Made by a program: the position numbers and the translations under genes
Notes under the pieces: generated by a model
The model's database searches: none
Seen by the model: the letters and a program-made list of their open reading frames with translations, nothing else
Told to the model about the DNA's origin: nothing
In this document: piece by piece, positions 17,592-26,020 of the stretch
Layout: each line of letters begins with the position of its first letter
How positions within the stretch are numbered: position 1 is the stretch's first letter
DNA from: Fibrobacterota bacterium
GTDB taxonomy: Bacteria; Fibrobacterota; Fibrobacteria; UBA11236
Length of the DNA: 38,505 nucleotides
NCBI GenBank assembly: GCA_019509785.1
Contig: JAEKLQ010000085.1
Location: 9,448-47,952, forward strand
Direction: 5' to 3'

Positions 17592-18372
17592 TCCGACCGC
17601 CCCCGTTTTTTACGCCAGGAATGTGACCAAGACTTTTGGTCATGGGAAGACCCTGGTCAAGGCCGTCGACGACGTTTCCTTTTCCATCGCGGACGGGGAA
17701 ATCGTCTCCATCGTGGGCGGCTCGGGCTGCGGCAAAAGCGTGTTGGCCAAGGTAATGCTCGGCCTATACAAGCAGAACCAAGGCGAATTCACCTACCGCG
17801 GCAAGGCCATCACGGATACCCGCAGCCATTGGAACGAAGTCCAATCGGTGTTCCAGGATCCCTTCAGCTGCTTCAACCAGTTCTTCAGCATCCGCTCCCA
17901 GCTCAAGGACTCGCTGAACATCCTGAAGATCAAGCCCTCCAAAGCCGAAGCGGATGCGCGCGTGGACGCGGGGCTATTGGCGGTGAACATCACTCCCAAG
18001 GATATCGAAGGCAAATACCCGTTCGAACTTTCCGGGGGCCAGATGCAGCGTATGCTGCTGGCGCGCATCTTCGCCCTGCGGCCCAAGGTCCTGATCGCGG
18101 ATGAGCCCACTTCCATGGTGGACGCCTGCGTGCGCGCGAACATCCTGGACTACCTGATGAAGCTGAAGGTGGAGCTGGGCATGACCATCATCTTCGTGAC
18201 GCACGATATCGGCCTGGCCTATTACGTGAGCGATCGGCTTTTCATCATGCACGAAGGGAAGATCGTGGAATCGGGAACGCCGGATGAGGTGACCCAGCAT
18301 CCGAAGAGCCCGCATACCGTGCACCTGCTCGAGGATATTCCCGAGATCCATAAGGAATGGCTTAAGCGTTAA
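17581..18372 (+). CDS. DppF-type ATPase, short form
   Basis: 263 residues, shorter than the usual 310-330 of DppF/OppF because the cysteine-containing C-terminal extension is absent; it ends shortly after HPKSPHTVHLLEDIP. Walker A is GGSGCGKS followed by Val rather than Thr, the signature is canonical LSGGQMQR, Walker B is VLIADEP, the D-loop SMVD and the switch His is in FVTHD. It starts at ATG 17581, 11 bases inside dppD, so the two subunits are made in a coupled way. Its intact signature next to the altered one of the partner suggests an asymmetric ATPase pair with one strong and one weak site. Last gene of the importer operon. Confidence 0.88.
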   Translation: MPNNPTAPVFYARNVTKTFGHGKTLVKAVDDVSFSIADGEIVSIVGGSGCGKSVLAKVMLGLYKQNQGEFTYRGKAITDTRSHWNEVQSVFQDPFSCFNQFFSIRSQLKDSLNILKIKPSKAEADARVDAGLLAVNITPKDIEGKYPFELSGGQMQRMLLARIFALRPKVLIADEPTSMVDACVRANILDYLMKLKVELGMTIIFVTHDIGLAYYVSDRLFIMHEGKIVESGTPDEVTQHPKSPHTVHLLEDIPEIHKEWLKR

Positions 18373-18789
18373 TCGGGGCGAGATGACGAAAAAGGGGAGG
18401 GGAAAGCCTTCCCCTCGCTCCGGCCTCCTCTGGCGCTCGCGCCTTGCGCGCGCCCCCTGCGGTGGCCTCCGCGACCCCATCTGCGGGGGCTCCACCCCCG
18501 CAACGCCCCCATCCTTCCAACTTCTCCAGGATCCGGAAACATCCGGGATAGCGGCCACAAGCTATCGTAACGGAGATCATAAGCAACATCGGCGGCAGCG
18601 CTCCGAGAGTGGCGACAGCCGCATCCGGTTCCGTGGTCCGCCCGCTCGCACGGCCTCAGCGACGGAATCCATTTATAGAGGCGCCCTTGACGGCTTCCCG
18701 GTCCCGCACCTAGGTTTTGCTCGCGCCCACACCTTACAGCGACCGTCTTCGCCTGCCTGGTCGGGGCCGCGGCCTTCGCGCGCGTCGGC
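18373..18789. repeat. Non-coding stretch with a cluster of hairpins, REP-like
   Basis: Between the importer operon and the next gene lie 417 bases without a credible gene; open frames on both strands are low-complexity. Four adjacent stem-loops occur in about 110 bases: GAGGGGAA-AGCC-TTCCCCTC (18397-18416), GGCGC-TC-GCGCC (18432-18443), GCGG-TGGCCT-CCGC (18459-18472) and TGCGGGGG-CTCCA-CCCCCGCA (18482-18502). The first is preceded by an A-run on the plus strand, so on the minus strand it would read as hairpin plus T-run. The group looks like an extragenic palindromic repeat that may recur in the genome. From about 18540 to 18789 I see only a weak TTGACG (18687) / TAGGTT (18711) pair with an 18-base spacer. 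Confidence 0.5.
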
Positions 18790-19524
18790 ATGGAACCGGA
18801 TCCCCCTCGCGTCACGACCGCACCCGCGCCCGGAGGGACCGGGCCTGAAGCGGTAGCCCATTGGATTTGGGGCGGCCGCGCGCTTAGCCCCGAGGCCGCC
18901 AAAGGCCGCGTCTATCTCTTCCAGGGCTTGATCAAAATGCAGGACGGTAAAAACCCGGACAGCGGGAAGCGGAACAACGATAACCAGGAGGACCGCTTCC
19001 TGTTCGTGAAGCAAGGCCTGTTTCCTTTCCCCGCCGGCGCCAGGGATTTGTTCTTGGTATTCCGCGCCCAGGCTCTCGACACCGCCGGCGATCTCGCCGC
19101 CCTGCTGGCCGGTTCCCGATCCGCCTGGCGCGGCCATGGCAATTCGGTCTCCGGCTTTCAACTCGACTACGATTGCCCCACGGGGAAACTCCGGGGTTAC
19201 GCCCGGTTCCTCGCCGGTCTCAAGCGCGGCCTCGGTCCCGGGACCGCCCTGAGCGTCACGGGACTCACCGACTGGGCCCGCAACGGGTCGCCGGAGGATC
19301 TGCGCCTGCTCGCCGCCTCGGTCGACGAGGTGGTGTTCCAACTCTATGAGGGCCGCGAGCGGGTCTCCGAGTTACGGCCCGCCCTGACGCGCTTGGAGAG
19401 CCTGGGGCTTCCCTACAAAGCAGGGCTTCTCAGCACGGATACGTCCGGCATCGCCATCCTGTCCCGCTCCGCCGACTTCCCTCATTGCCGCGGTATGGTC
19501 CTCTTCCCCGTGCCCGGCGCCTAG
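18790..19524 (+). CDS. DUF3142-like protein of unknown function
   Basis: 244 residues from the first ATG (18790). The pattern VYLFQGLI, then SGFQLDYDCPTGKLRGYARF, then LSVTGLTDWA and VDEVVFQLYEGR resembles DUF3142 proteins as I remember them, which look like a TIM-barrel with glycoside-hydrolase-like strands; no activity is known to me. The start is uncertain. The same frame is open back to 18691, and the upstream codons would encode a basic stretch and a hydrophobic ATVFACLVGAAAFARVG, as in a signal or anchor, but no ATG, GTG or TTG exists there. Ten bases separate it from the next gene, so it heads a three-gene unit with two exported proteins. Confidence 0.6.
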   Translation: MEPDPPRVTTAPAPGGTGPEAVAHWIWGGRALSPEAAKGRVYLFQGLIKMQDGKNPDSGKRNNDNQEDRFLFVKQGLFPFPAGARDLFLVFRAQALDTAGDLAALLAGSRSAWRGHGNSVSGFQLDYDCPTGKLRGYARFLAGLKRGLGPGTALSVTGLTDWARNGSPEDLRLLAASVDEVVFQLYEGRERVSELRPALTRLESLGLPYKAGLLSTDTSGIAILSRSADFPHCRGMVLFPVPGA

Positions 19525-19533
19525 GAAACCTTT

Positions 19534-21609
19534 ATGCGAACCCGCTTTGCATTGCCGGCTGCAATAAAGCTTGCGCTGTCGATTGCGTTGCTCCTGTGCC
19601 CCTCTCCCTCGCGCGCCTGCAGCGAGGGCTTCGGGTCCGAACCGATTTCGCGGCACCTCGTCGATTTCGGCGGCGGGAACCGGCAATATGATCGGATCCT
19701 GAAGCATTTCCATCCGAACACCGCCCAGCCCTGGAACGCCTTTGGGCCCAAGGAAGGGCCTTATTCCAAATGGTCGAAGCCGCAGCTGGATTCGCTGCTC
19801 AAGCTCCGGGGTCTCGACACCTTGCCGTCGGGTACTTTCAGTTCCAGGCGCTTCGGCGATATGTATGTCGCCGGATGCAGTAACACCAACGAGACCCTGG
19901 CTGAGTTCGCCGTGAACGTGGATGCCGATCCGTTGGCGCGCCGCGGCCTCAGGGATCTGATACTGATGCGGATCCGGATGCTCAATACGTGGCGATGCGA
20001 AGACGGCGATTCCGTTAGGGTGGGGCTGGCGGCGTTCCAGGAATTTTCCGCACGCAAGGATATGGGGGGATACCCCGGCTACCTGTACGCGGCCGCCCTC
20101 TTCTACGCGAAAGCCCATCAGGATGCGGCGCACTTCGCCGAGGGGCTCTACCATAGCCCGTCGCCCTGGGTGGCCGAAGCGGCGCGCATCCTCGCGGCTC
20201 GCGCCTATATGGCCGCGGCGCAAACCCGCTGGGACGGTTGGTCCAATCCGGCCGGTGCGGTGGATACGACCTTGCTTTCGCGCTCTGCCGCCGAATACGC
20301 CGCCTACCTGGAAGCCTACCCTCAGGGCCGCTACCGTCGATCCGCCCAAGGCATGAACCGCCGCTTCCTCTACCTGAAAGGGGACCGGAAAGCCCTGACC
20401 GCGGCTCTGCTCAAGGAAATCGAAGACGCCCGCCTGGCCTGGGCCGGCGATTCGTCTACGAGCGCCCGTCTCACCCTGGCTTTGCTTGATTTCCAAAAGC
20501 GGTACCGCGATACGACCACGTGCCCCTACGCCTGCCCGTTACCGATGGCCAAATGCGTGACCCCTGATCTCACCGATTCCATGGCCGCGGTGCGGCTGGC
20601 AGGATTGGAATCGGCCAAGGACGCGTACCGGCAGTATCCCGGCCTCTTCGACTATTACCGCACCGCGCTCCAGTCCCGTCTCAACGATCGCAAGGCCTTT
20701 CTCAAGGAGTATGGCGGCATCCAACCCGGCAGCGGACTCTTCCAACGCGCGCGGACCGCCCTGGTCGCGGACGCCTTCGAGAAAGACGGCCAATGGGCCA
20801 AGGCGCGCGCCCTCTGGGAAGGCTTGAGCCGGGCCAATCCCGATAGCGGAGCCTATTTCCAAAGCCGCCTGGCTATGAACTACCGCTGGCGCCAGGACAT
20901 GCCGGGATTGCTGGACTCCGCCTCCGCCGTGCGCGACACCATGGTGCTCGGAGCCGCCATCCACGCCTACGCGTCCGATAGCTGCCTCCAGGCCTGGCTC
21001 GCCCTTCCGCACCTCAAAGGTTTCGCGCGCCGGGCCCTCGTCCGCCGCCTGCTTAGCCGCTGCCTCAAGGAAAAACGCTACGGCGATTTCAACGCCCTGT
21101 TCGCCTCGTTCGCCCAGGCCGATAGGGAATATTTCCAGTCCGTGGAACCAGCCGTGCAGCTATTGGCCAAGGACTCCTTGAGCCCTAAGGGCCTTAACGA
21201 TCTGGGGTGGTTCATCATCGACAAGGCCGGCAGGGAACCGATTCGCTGGAATACCGGTCGTCCCGGCCCTTACTTGATGGGCGATACCGATACCTATGTC
21301 GAATACGAAATCCCGGACCCGCCCGACCGTAAACCGCCTTGCTGCGGCGAAGCCCCCGGGCCCACTCCGGACAGCATGGGCCGGGCCCATGATCTCTTCT
21401 TGCTGGCGACGCGGCAATTCGGCCCCAAAGACAAAAGCGAGGAGGAGCCCCGCGCGATCTATTACCTCCTGCAATGCTATACGCGCGACGTCCGGTTCCG
21501 ATCCAGCCGCGGGCAAGCCACGCTGGAACAACGCTGGGTTTGGTATCGGAAGCTGAACCGTAAATACCCGAAGTCCCCTTGGACAGCCAAGATGGGGGCT
21601 TTACAGTGA
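19534..21609 (+). CDS. Large exported helical-repeat (TPR-like) protein, unknown function
   Basis: 691 residues, ATG 19534, with AGGA upstream. The signal peptide (MRTRFALPAAIKLALSIALLL, cleavage near SRACSEG) has no clear lipobox even though a Cys follows soon after. The mature protein is helical, with repeated Ala/Tyr/Leu-rich pairs such as YAAALFYAKAH, AARILAARAYMAAA and ARTALVADAFEKDGQWAKARALWEGL, the look of degenerate tetratricopeptide repeats. A cysteine-bearing segment (TTTCPYACPLPMAKC) near residue 330 and CC near residue 605 could form disulfides. Its stop overlaps the next gene's start (TGATG), so the metallopeptidase-like protein is probably made with it. I do not know a named family. 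A scaffold or substrate-binding role is only a guess. Confidence 0.75.
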   Translation: MRTRFALPAAIKLALSIALLLCPSPSRACSEGFGSEPISRHLVDFGGGNRQYDRILKHFHPNTAQPWNAFGPKEGPYSKWSKPQLDSLLKLRGLDTLPSGTFSSRRFGDMYVAGCSNTNETLAEFAVNVDADPLARRGLRDLILMRIRMLNTWRCEDGDSVRVGLAAFQEFSARKDMGGYPGYLYAAALFYAKAHQDAAHFAEGLYHSPSPWVAEAARILAARAYMAAAQTRWDGWSNPAGAVDTTLLSRSAAEYAAYLEAYPQGRYRRSAQGMNRRFLYLKGDRKALTAALLKEIEDARLAWAGDSSTSARLTLALLDFQKRYRDTTTCPYACPLPMAKCVTPDLTDSMAAVRLAGLESAKDAYRQYPGLFDYYRTALQSRLNDRKAFLKEYGGIQPGSGLFQRARTALVADAFEKDGQWAKARALWEGLSRANPDSGAYFQSRLAMNYRWRQDMPGLLDSASAVRDTMVLGAAIHAYASDSCLQAWLALPHLKGFARRALVRRLLSRCLKEKRYGDFNALFASFAQADREYFQSVEPAVQLLAKDSLSPKGLNDLGWFIIDKAGREPIRWNTGRPGPYLMGDTDTYVEYEIPDPPDRKPPCCGEAPGPTPDSMGRAHDLFLLATRQFGPKDKSEEEPRAIYYLLQCYTRDVRFRSSRGQATLEQRWVWYRKLNRKYPKSPWTAKMGALQ

Positions 21610-22847
21610 TGGGCTGTGTCCAAAAATGGACATGGCGTTTCCCGCAGAAGACGCTTCTCCTCGTGGCTGCGACATGGCTCGCAGCCGTCCTTCCAGCCTC
21701 GGCCGAACCCAATGGATTCCCGGACGCGGCCCCGAAAACCTTAGGCTTCGAATTCGCCCGCCTACAGGATCCCGATAATAACGCCCGGGTCTGGTGGTCT
21801 TTCAATCAGGCTTTCGGGCTGGCATCGCGGACCCTAGGAGAGTCGGGAGCCGACGGTAACTGGGGCGGGCGCCTGGGGGAATTCCTGGGCTTGGCCTACC
21901 TCAATCTTGCCATCGGGCATTACTCCCATGAGTTGGGGCACAACGTGCATCTGCGCGGTTGGACGATGGACGCTTCGCAGTGGGGCGCGCCTTGGCCCTG
22001 GCCGGCGTTCAATCACGGGAATCGATGCGAGACGGGCTACTGCGATGATCCCACAGATTGGATCCAGGAATCCGAAACGGGCCTCAACCAGGAAGAGTTC
22101 GACGCCTACTACGCCTATTCGCATTCCTTGTCCGGGATGAGCTTCGACGAAAGCATGGCCTTCTCTTTCCGGAAATTCTCCATCATTACCTACGACGTTT
22201 ACACGGGTCGCGTCTTCGGCCGCCGGGATCCGAACGGCGATACCTACGACTACGAGAACATGCTGAGGAGCTATGAGCATGTCCGCATGTCCAGTGGAGC
22301 GTTTATCCTGCAGGCCGCCGTTTCCGATCTTCTGACCGCGCGCTTGTGGGAGGCATGGATCGGGAATTGGAACTACCTGCATGATGGGATAAGGGAAACG
22401 CCCAATCTCGCCTGGCATGTCGGGGACTGGACGGTGCTGCCTCCCTTGGTGACCGAGTACCTGACGCCGCGGGGAGGCTTCTACGATATCGCAGTCTTCT
22501 CGCGCCCGCCAGGCGCCGGGGTGTGTGAGACGCGCCTGGGTTGGGACGCGGATTTTCTGGGAACGGGCAAGGTGAATCGCGCGCGCGTAGGCGGGGCATA
22601 CTCCAGGGAATTTCCTCTCGGCAAATCCGTGCAGGCCGCGGTTATGCCCTCCGCCTACACCACCTTACGCCGCGGCGGCCTGGTCCCGATCGGCTGGGTC
22701 GCCGGCCTCGAGGCGCGATCACGATTCTTCGATCGGTACGGGCTAATCTGCCGGTTGGAAGACGGACATGGGGACATCGTGGAGCATGTGGCGAAGTGGA
22801 AGGCGGGCGGGTTCCGGACTTCCTTAGGCGCGGAACTTAGGCTCTAA
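21609..22847 (+). CDS. Exported putative metallopeptidase with HELGH motif
   Basis: 412 residues from ATG 21609, which shares its A with the TGA of the previous gene. A signal peptide runs to about residue 34 (LAAVLPASAEP). HELGH at residues 107-111, inside GHYSHELGHNVHLRG, fits the HEXXH zinc site of gluzincin-type peptidases; a third ligand could be one of several Glu residues between 150 and 180, which I cannot fix by eye. Residues about 300-412 alternate polar and hydrophobic positions and end in LGAELRL, suggesting beta-hairpins or a small barrel. I recognise no family. It could instead be a non-catalytic protein with a chance motif. Coupled expression with the repeat protein suggests joint work in the periplasm or outer membrane. 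Confidence 0.7.
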   Translation: MGCVQKWTWRFPQKTLLLVAATWLAAVLPASAEPNGFPDAAPKTLGFEFARLQDPDNNARVWWSFNQAFGLASRTLGESGADGNWGGRLGEFLGLAYLNLAIGHYSHELGHNVHLRGWTMDASQWGAPWPWPAFNHGNRCETGYCDDPTDWIQESETGLNQEEFDAYYAYSHSLSGMSFDESMAFSFRKFSIITYDVYTGRVFGRRDPNGDTYDYENMLRSYEHVRMSSGAFILQAAVSDLLTARLWEAWIGNWNYLHDGIRETPNLAWHVGDWTVLPPLVTEYLTPRGGFYDIAVFSRPPGAGVCETRLGWDADFLGTGKVNRARVGGAYSREFPLGKSVQAAVMPSAYTTLRRGGLVPIGWVAGLEARSRFFDRYGLICRLEDGHGDIVEHVAKWKAGGFRTSLGAELRL

Positions 22848-22874
22848 GCCGAATCGTATCGCGCGCTAAGGCCT

Positions 22875-23900
22875 TCAGAACAAGGCCACCTGCCCCGACA
22901 CCTGGTACCAGGTATTCCCCAAATCATGCCGGCGGAACGCGTAATGCACCGAGAACCAGCGCCACGCCAAGGACATTCCCGCGCTAAGGAAATCGTCATC
23001 GCGGCCGGCCCGCACGAATACGAGTTCGCGATAATCCCACTCCGCCCCGAAGGCCGGAATGGATCCCCCCTCCGATTTCTGGGTAAAGCCCGCGGTCAGG
23101 GTGCTGGCGATGGAGGGAAAGCCTTCTTCCCAATCCGCCGACATGCGCCAACGGTAAGCCATATGCTCGTAGCCGAGCTGGCCCGCGATATCGCTTTGCT
23201 GCCGCGTAGGCAAAAGCTCGAGTCCCGAGAACTGGATCTTCACGTCCCGATCCGATTGCTTGGCGACGGGGTCCCAGCCCCATAGGAATTTCACGCTGGC
23301 CCCGGCATCTAGGTTCAGGTTGGAAATGAAGAAGTCCCCATCCTGCGGCCCCGCCAACTCTTCCAGGTAATACTTGGCCGTGACGCCGATCCCGAGTTCC
23401 ATGGGGATCTGCCGGCTGGCGATATCGATGCGGGGGAAGTCCGCGTGGAAGACCCGCATCAGGTTGAGCGCGCCCACGTAGAGGTTGTCCGTGAAAAGGG
23501 CGCAGCCGTCGCAGGGTAGGGGACGGAAACCCGGATCGTTGAGGCGGTCCTCGTGGGACCCTTCCAGCAACGGGCGGCTTTCGATATCGGGAGTGGTCTC
23601 CAGCTTGGCGAACAGGTTCAAGGAGGTGGTCGAATCAAGAGTATAGCTGGCGGCCCCGTTCCAGCTTTGCGCCAGGTCCCCGAAGAGAGGCAAGGTCGCC
23701 GCTTCCAGGCGGAAGGTTTTGGCGTCACCGAAGTCCGCGGGGAAATCCAGGAATTGCGTGGCCGTGTGCAGCCGCGAAGGGATGGCCCCGGAGGTGCCGT
23801 TGTCCGCTACGCTCGCGCCTTCCAGGAACGGCTCGCCGGCGAATTCTTCCGCGGCGGCCGGGATTAGGCACAGGAGGAATAAAGCGAGGAAGATCGGCAA
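22875..23900 (-). CDS. Predicted outer-membrane beta-barrel protein, unknown function
   Basis: 341 residues starting at TTG 23900, with AGGAG about ten bases upstream. No ATG or GTG exists in frame further upstream, although the codons just 5' (RRVRA) would supply a positive N-region. The signal is MPIFLALFLLCLIPAAA. The mature protein is strand-rich, with a CDGC pair near residue 130, and ends in YQVSGQVALF with a terminal Phe, as in barrel proteins. It lies 78 bases after the M23 peptidase gene on the same strand, so the two may be co-transcribed. It converges on the HELGH gene with only 27 bases between. Function unknown. Confidence 0.65.
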   Translation of the reverse strand: MPIFLALFLLCLIPAAAEEFAGEPFLEGASVADNGTSGAIPSRLHTATQFLDFPADFGDAKTFRLEAATLPLFGDLAQSWNGAASYTLDSTTSLNLFAKLETTPDIESRPLLEGSHEDRLNDPGFRPLPCDGCALFTDNLYVGALNLMRVFHADFPRIDIASRQIPMELGIGVTAKYYLEELAGPQDGDFFISNLNLDAGASVKFLWGWDPVAKQSDRDVKIQFSGLELLPTRQQSDIAGQLGYEHMAYRWRMSADWEEGFPSIASTLTAGFTQKSEGGSIPAFGAEWDYRELVFVRAGRDDDFLSAGMSLAWRWFSVHYAFRRHDLGNTWYQVSGQVALF

Positions 23901-23978
23901 GGCGCGGACTCTCCTGGCGGCAGGCCGGGAAAGGCGCCGCCCGCGTCCCCGCGAGGCGGGAACGCATCCGCTTCGATT

Positions 23979-24974
23979 TTAATCCACCAGGATGCCGGAA
24001 GGCAAAATGTATTTTTCGGGGTTCTGCGGGGCTCCATCGCGATGGACTTCGTAATGCAGATGGATGCCGGTGGCGCGCCCGCTATCCCCCATATAACCCA
24101 CCAGCCCATAGCGTTTCACCAATTGGCCCTTTTCCACCATGATCTTGGTCATATGGGCGTACTTCGTGACGTACCCATTCCCGTGATCGATGACGACCAG
24201 ATTGCCGAAGTTGCTGTTGCCGTTGCTGGTGGTGACGATACCGTCGGCGGTGGCGTAGATGGGCGTCCAGCGGCTATTGGCGATGTCCAAACCCTCGTGG
24301 AACTTCTCTTCGCCCAGGATGGGGTGCATGCGCAGGCCGAAGCCGCTGGTGATTTGGCCCTTGGTCGGCAGCACGAAAGGCGTATGCTCCCAGAGGTTAT
24401 GCCGGTAGCGTACGAACTCCTCGATCTGGTGGAAGCTGGTGCTGGCGAAGTCGATCTTGCCTTGCAATTGGCGGTTCTTCAGGGTCGAAGTCTGGATTTC
24501 CTCGGTGACCGCGGGCTCAAAAGAACCCTCCGGTTCATAGCGCTGGCCGCCCACCCCGAAAGCCCGGATGGCGGGATCGTACCCGTTCATCCCGTACAAG
24601 GCGCGGATACGCTCCTCGACGCGGCCCACGGAATCGAGGCTGGCTTCCACATCGGATTGCTCGGCCAGCACTCCATGCAGCTCGCCCTTCAGGCTGGCGT
24701 TCTGCTTGTCCCGGAATTGCAGGGAGAGCTGATGATAGCCCCAGGTGGCGCATTCGCCCGTGAGGCAGAGGATTCCCAAAGCGAGTATACCCAGGCCTCC
24801 CAGGACCCGGTTTTTCACCTTCGAAGATAGCGCGAAGAAATGGGCGCCCCGGCGCGCGTCCCATTGCAGGGAGACCAGGTATTCCTTGTTCGCCACGATG
24901 CGGAACAAGCGGGCGAAGAGGGTTTCCCCGAATCCCGGTTTCTTATAGCGTCGAATGTCGAAGTTTGCAGTCAT
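23979..24974 (-). CDS. M23 (LytM-type) zinc metallopeptidase, membrane-anchored
   Basis: 331 residues, ATG 24974, with AGGA four bases upstream. An unusually long basic cytoplasmic N-terminus (about 55 residues) precedes one membrane helix (about 57-80). Next come a predicted coiled-coil or helical region (90-195) and the C-terminal M23 domain. The zinc-site residues are all present: H226 and D230 in HEGLD, and H305/H307 in GIHLHYEV. It should therefore be an active peptidoglycan endopeptidase or hydrolase working in the periplasm on peptide cross-links. The layout is like the MepM and cell-shape M23 proteins (Csd type). It is the first gene of a two-gene unit with a barrel protein. Confidence 0.92.
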   Translation of the reverse strand: MTANFDIRRYKKPGFGETLFARLFRIVANKEYLVSLQWDARRGAHFFALSSKVKNRVLGGLGILALGILCLTGECATWGYHQLSLQFRDKQNASLKGELHGVLAEQSDVEASLDSVGRVEERIRALYGMNGYDPAIRAFGVGGQRYEPEGSFEPAVTEEIQTSTLKNRQLQGKIDFASTSFHQIEEFVRYRHNLWEHTPFVLPTKGQITSGFGLRMHPILGEEKFHEGLDIANSRWTPIYATADGIVTTSNGNSNFGNLVVIDHGNGYVTKYAHMTKIMVEKGQLVKRYGLVGYMGDSGRATGIHLHYEVHRDGAPQNPEKYILPSGILVD

Positions 24975-24993
24975 TTATCCTAAAGCCCCAAAA

Positions 24994-25022
24994 AGTGTAG
25001 TGACAGGCAGGCGAATGGTCAA
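24994..25022 (-). promoter_or_regulatory. Sigma-70-type promoter of the M23 peptidase gene
   Basis: On the minus strand TTGACC (25022-25017) and TACACT (24999-24994) are separated by exactly 17 bases. The start would fall near 24987, leaving a leader of about 13 bases before the ATG at 24974. The spacing and hexamers are good; in a GC-rich background this is unlikely to be chance but is untested. Confidence 0.6.
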
Positions 25023-25099
25023 GCGTAAAAGGTCGGCGTAAGTTGCCGTATGCCCGGAGTTTGCCCCCGCATCCGGATATTTGGTACCATGGGCGGGCC

Positions 25100-26020
25100 A
25101 TGGGCAACGTCCTCAAGCTGTTATGGTGGCTACTCATGCTCTCGGCCCTGCAGGCCTCGGCTTGCGTACTGGACGGCTTTCGCTATATCGGCTGGGGTTT
25201 ATTCGGATACTTGGTTTTGAAGGGCTTGTACTTGGCCTTCGCGGGGGTGCTGCTTTTCCGGTATCGGTCCTTCCAAAGGCAGAGGGCCTTCGAAGGCTTG
25301 GCCGAATCCTACCAGCGGATGGCGGGTAAGGATTTCGAAGGCACGGCCGTGAGGCGTCGCTCGCGCCTGAATCCGATCCTCACCTGGGCCCTGTTGGCCT
25401 TGGCCGTTATCGATGTGGCATTGGCCTGGGTTCCCGACCTCGCTGTTTTCAGGATTACCATTGGGCTCGATTTGGCGATTTGGTTACTGATGTCGCGCTG
25501 GGTCTCCCGCGCCTGTTGGCTTCGCTCCCGGGGCGCGCGCGAACGCCTCAAGGAGGCGGTGGACGATGCGCGCAGCCGCGCCCGTTCGGCCGGAACCGAT
25601 CCCGAAACAACCCCCCGGCGCGTTTCGCCGGCGCCTTTCATCGCGCTGGCGGCGTTGTCGTTGGCCTTTACCATGGCCTTGGGAGGGATGCGTTGGGCCG
25701 ACTCCGAAGCGGTTTTCCGGTTGGATGATTTGCAGCAGTGCATGGACCTCAGCATGCGCGATGCCTCGGCGCGGTTCTACCAGCAAGGCGAAACCAAGGT
25801 CTCATTGGCGGCGGAACCGTGCGTAAAGAAATCGGCGGGGCAGGTGGACTTTTCCCTGGAATGGTCCGAGGGGGAGTTGCGGTTACGGGTCGTCGAGAAT
25901 CCCGATGGGGATTATTTCGGGGACGGGACGCCGGGGAATGAAGGGTTGGCCTTGGACGGGAACGGGAATTTCCGCGCCCTTAGCGACCGGAAGCGCCCGC
26001 GCCGACTTTCGCTTCCTTGA
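25100..26020 (+). CDS. Multi-pass membrane protein of unknown function
   Basis: 306 residues from ATG 25100 (MGNVLKLLWWLLML...). The frame opens 19 codons earlier at 25043, but those residues are Pro-rich and would precede a good membrane start. Five hydrophobic segments are visible: about 4-24, 30-52, 90-112, 118-140 and 178-200. Between the fourth and fifth lies an Arg-rich cytoplasmic loop (RARSAGTDPETTPRR). The last 100 residues are soluble, with two Cys (QQCMDL and EPCVKK) and a basic C-terminus. The 3' end overlaps the convergent PHP gene by 41 bases. I do not recognise the family. Confidence 0.65.
   Translation: MGNVLKLLWWLLMLSALQASACVLDGFRYIGWGLFGYLVLKGLYLAFAGVLLFRYRSFQRQRAFEGLAESYQRMAGKDFEGTAVRRRSRLNPILTWALLALAVIDVALAWVPDLAVFRITIGLDLAIWLLMSRWVSRACWLRSRGARERLKEAVDDARSRARSAGTDPETTPRRVSPAPFIALAALSLAFTMALGGMRWADSEAVFRLDDLQQCMDLSMRDASARFYQQGETKVSLAAEPCVKKSAGQVDFSLEWSEGELRLRVVENPDGDYFGDGTPGNEGLALDGNGNFRALSDRKRPRRLSLP

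Noticed and set aside
18383-18856. Possible small proteins on either strand of the intergenic region
   Set aside because: They translate the hairpin cluster into Arg/Gly/Pro/Ser-rich sequence without ribosome sites.
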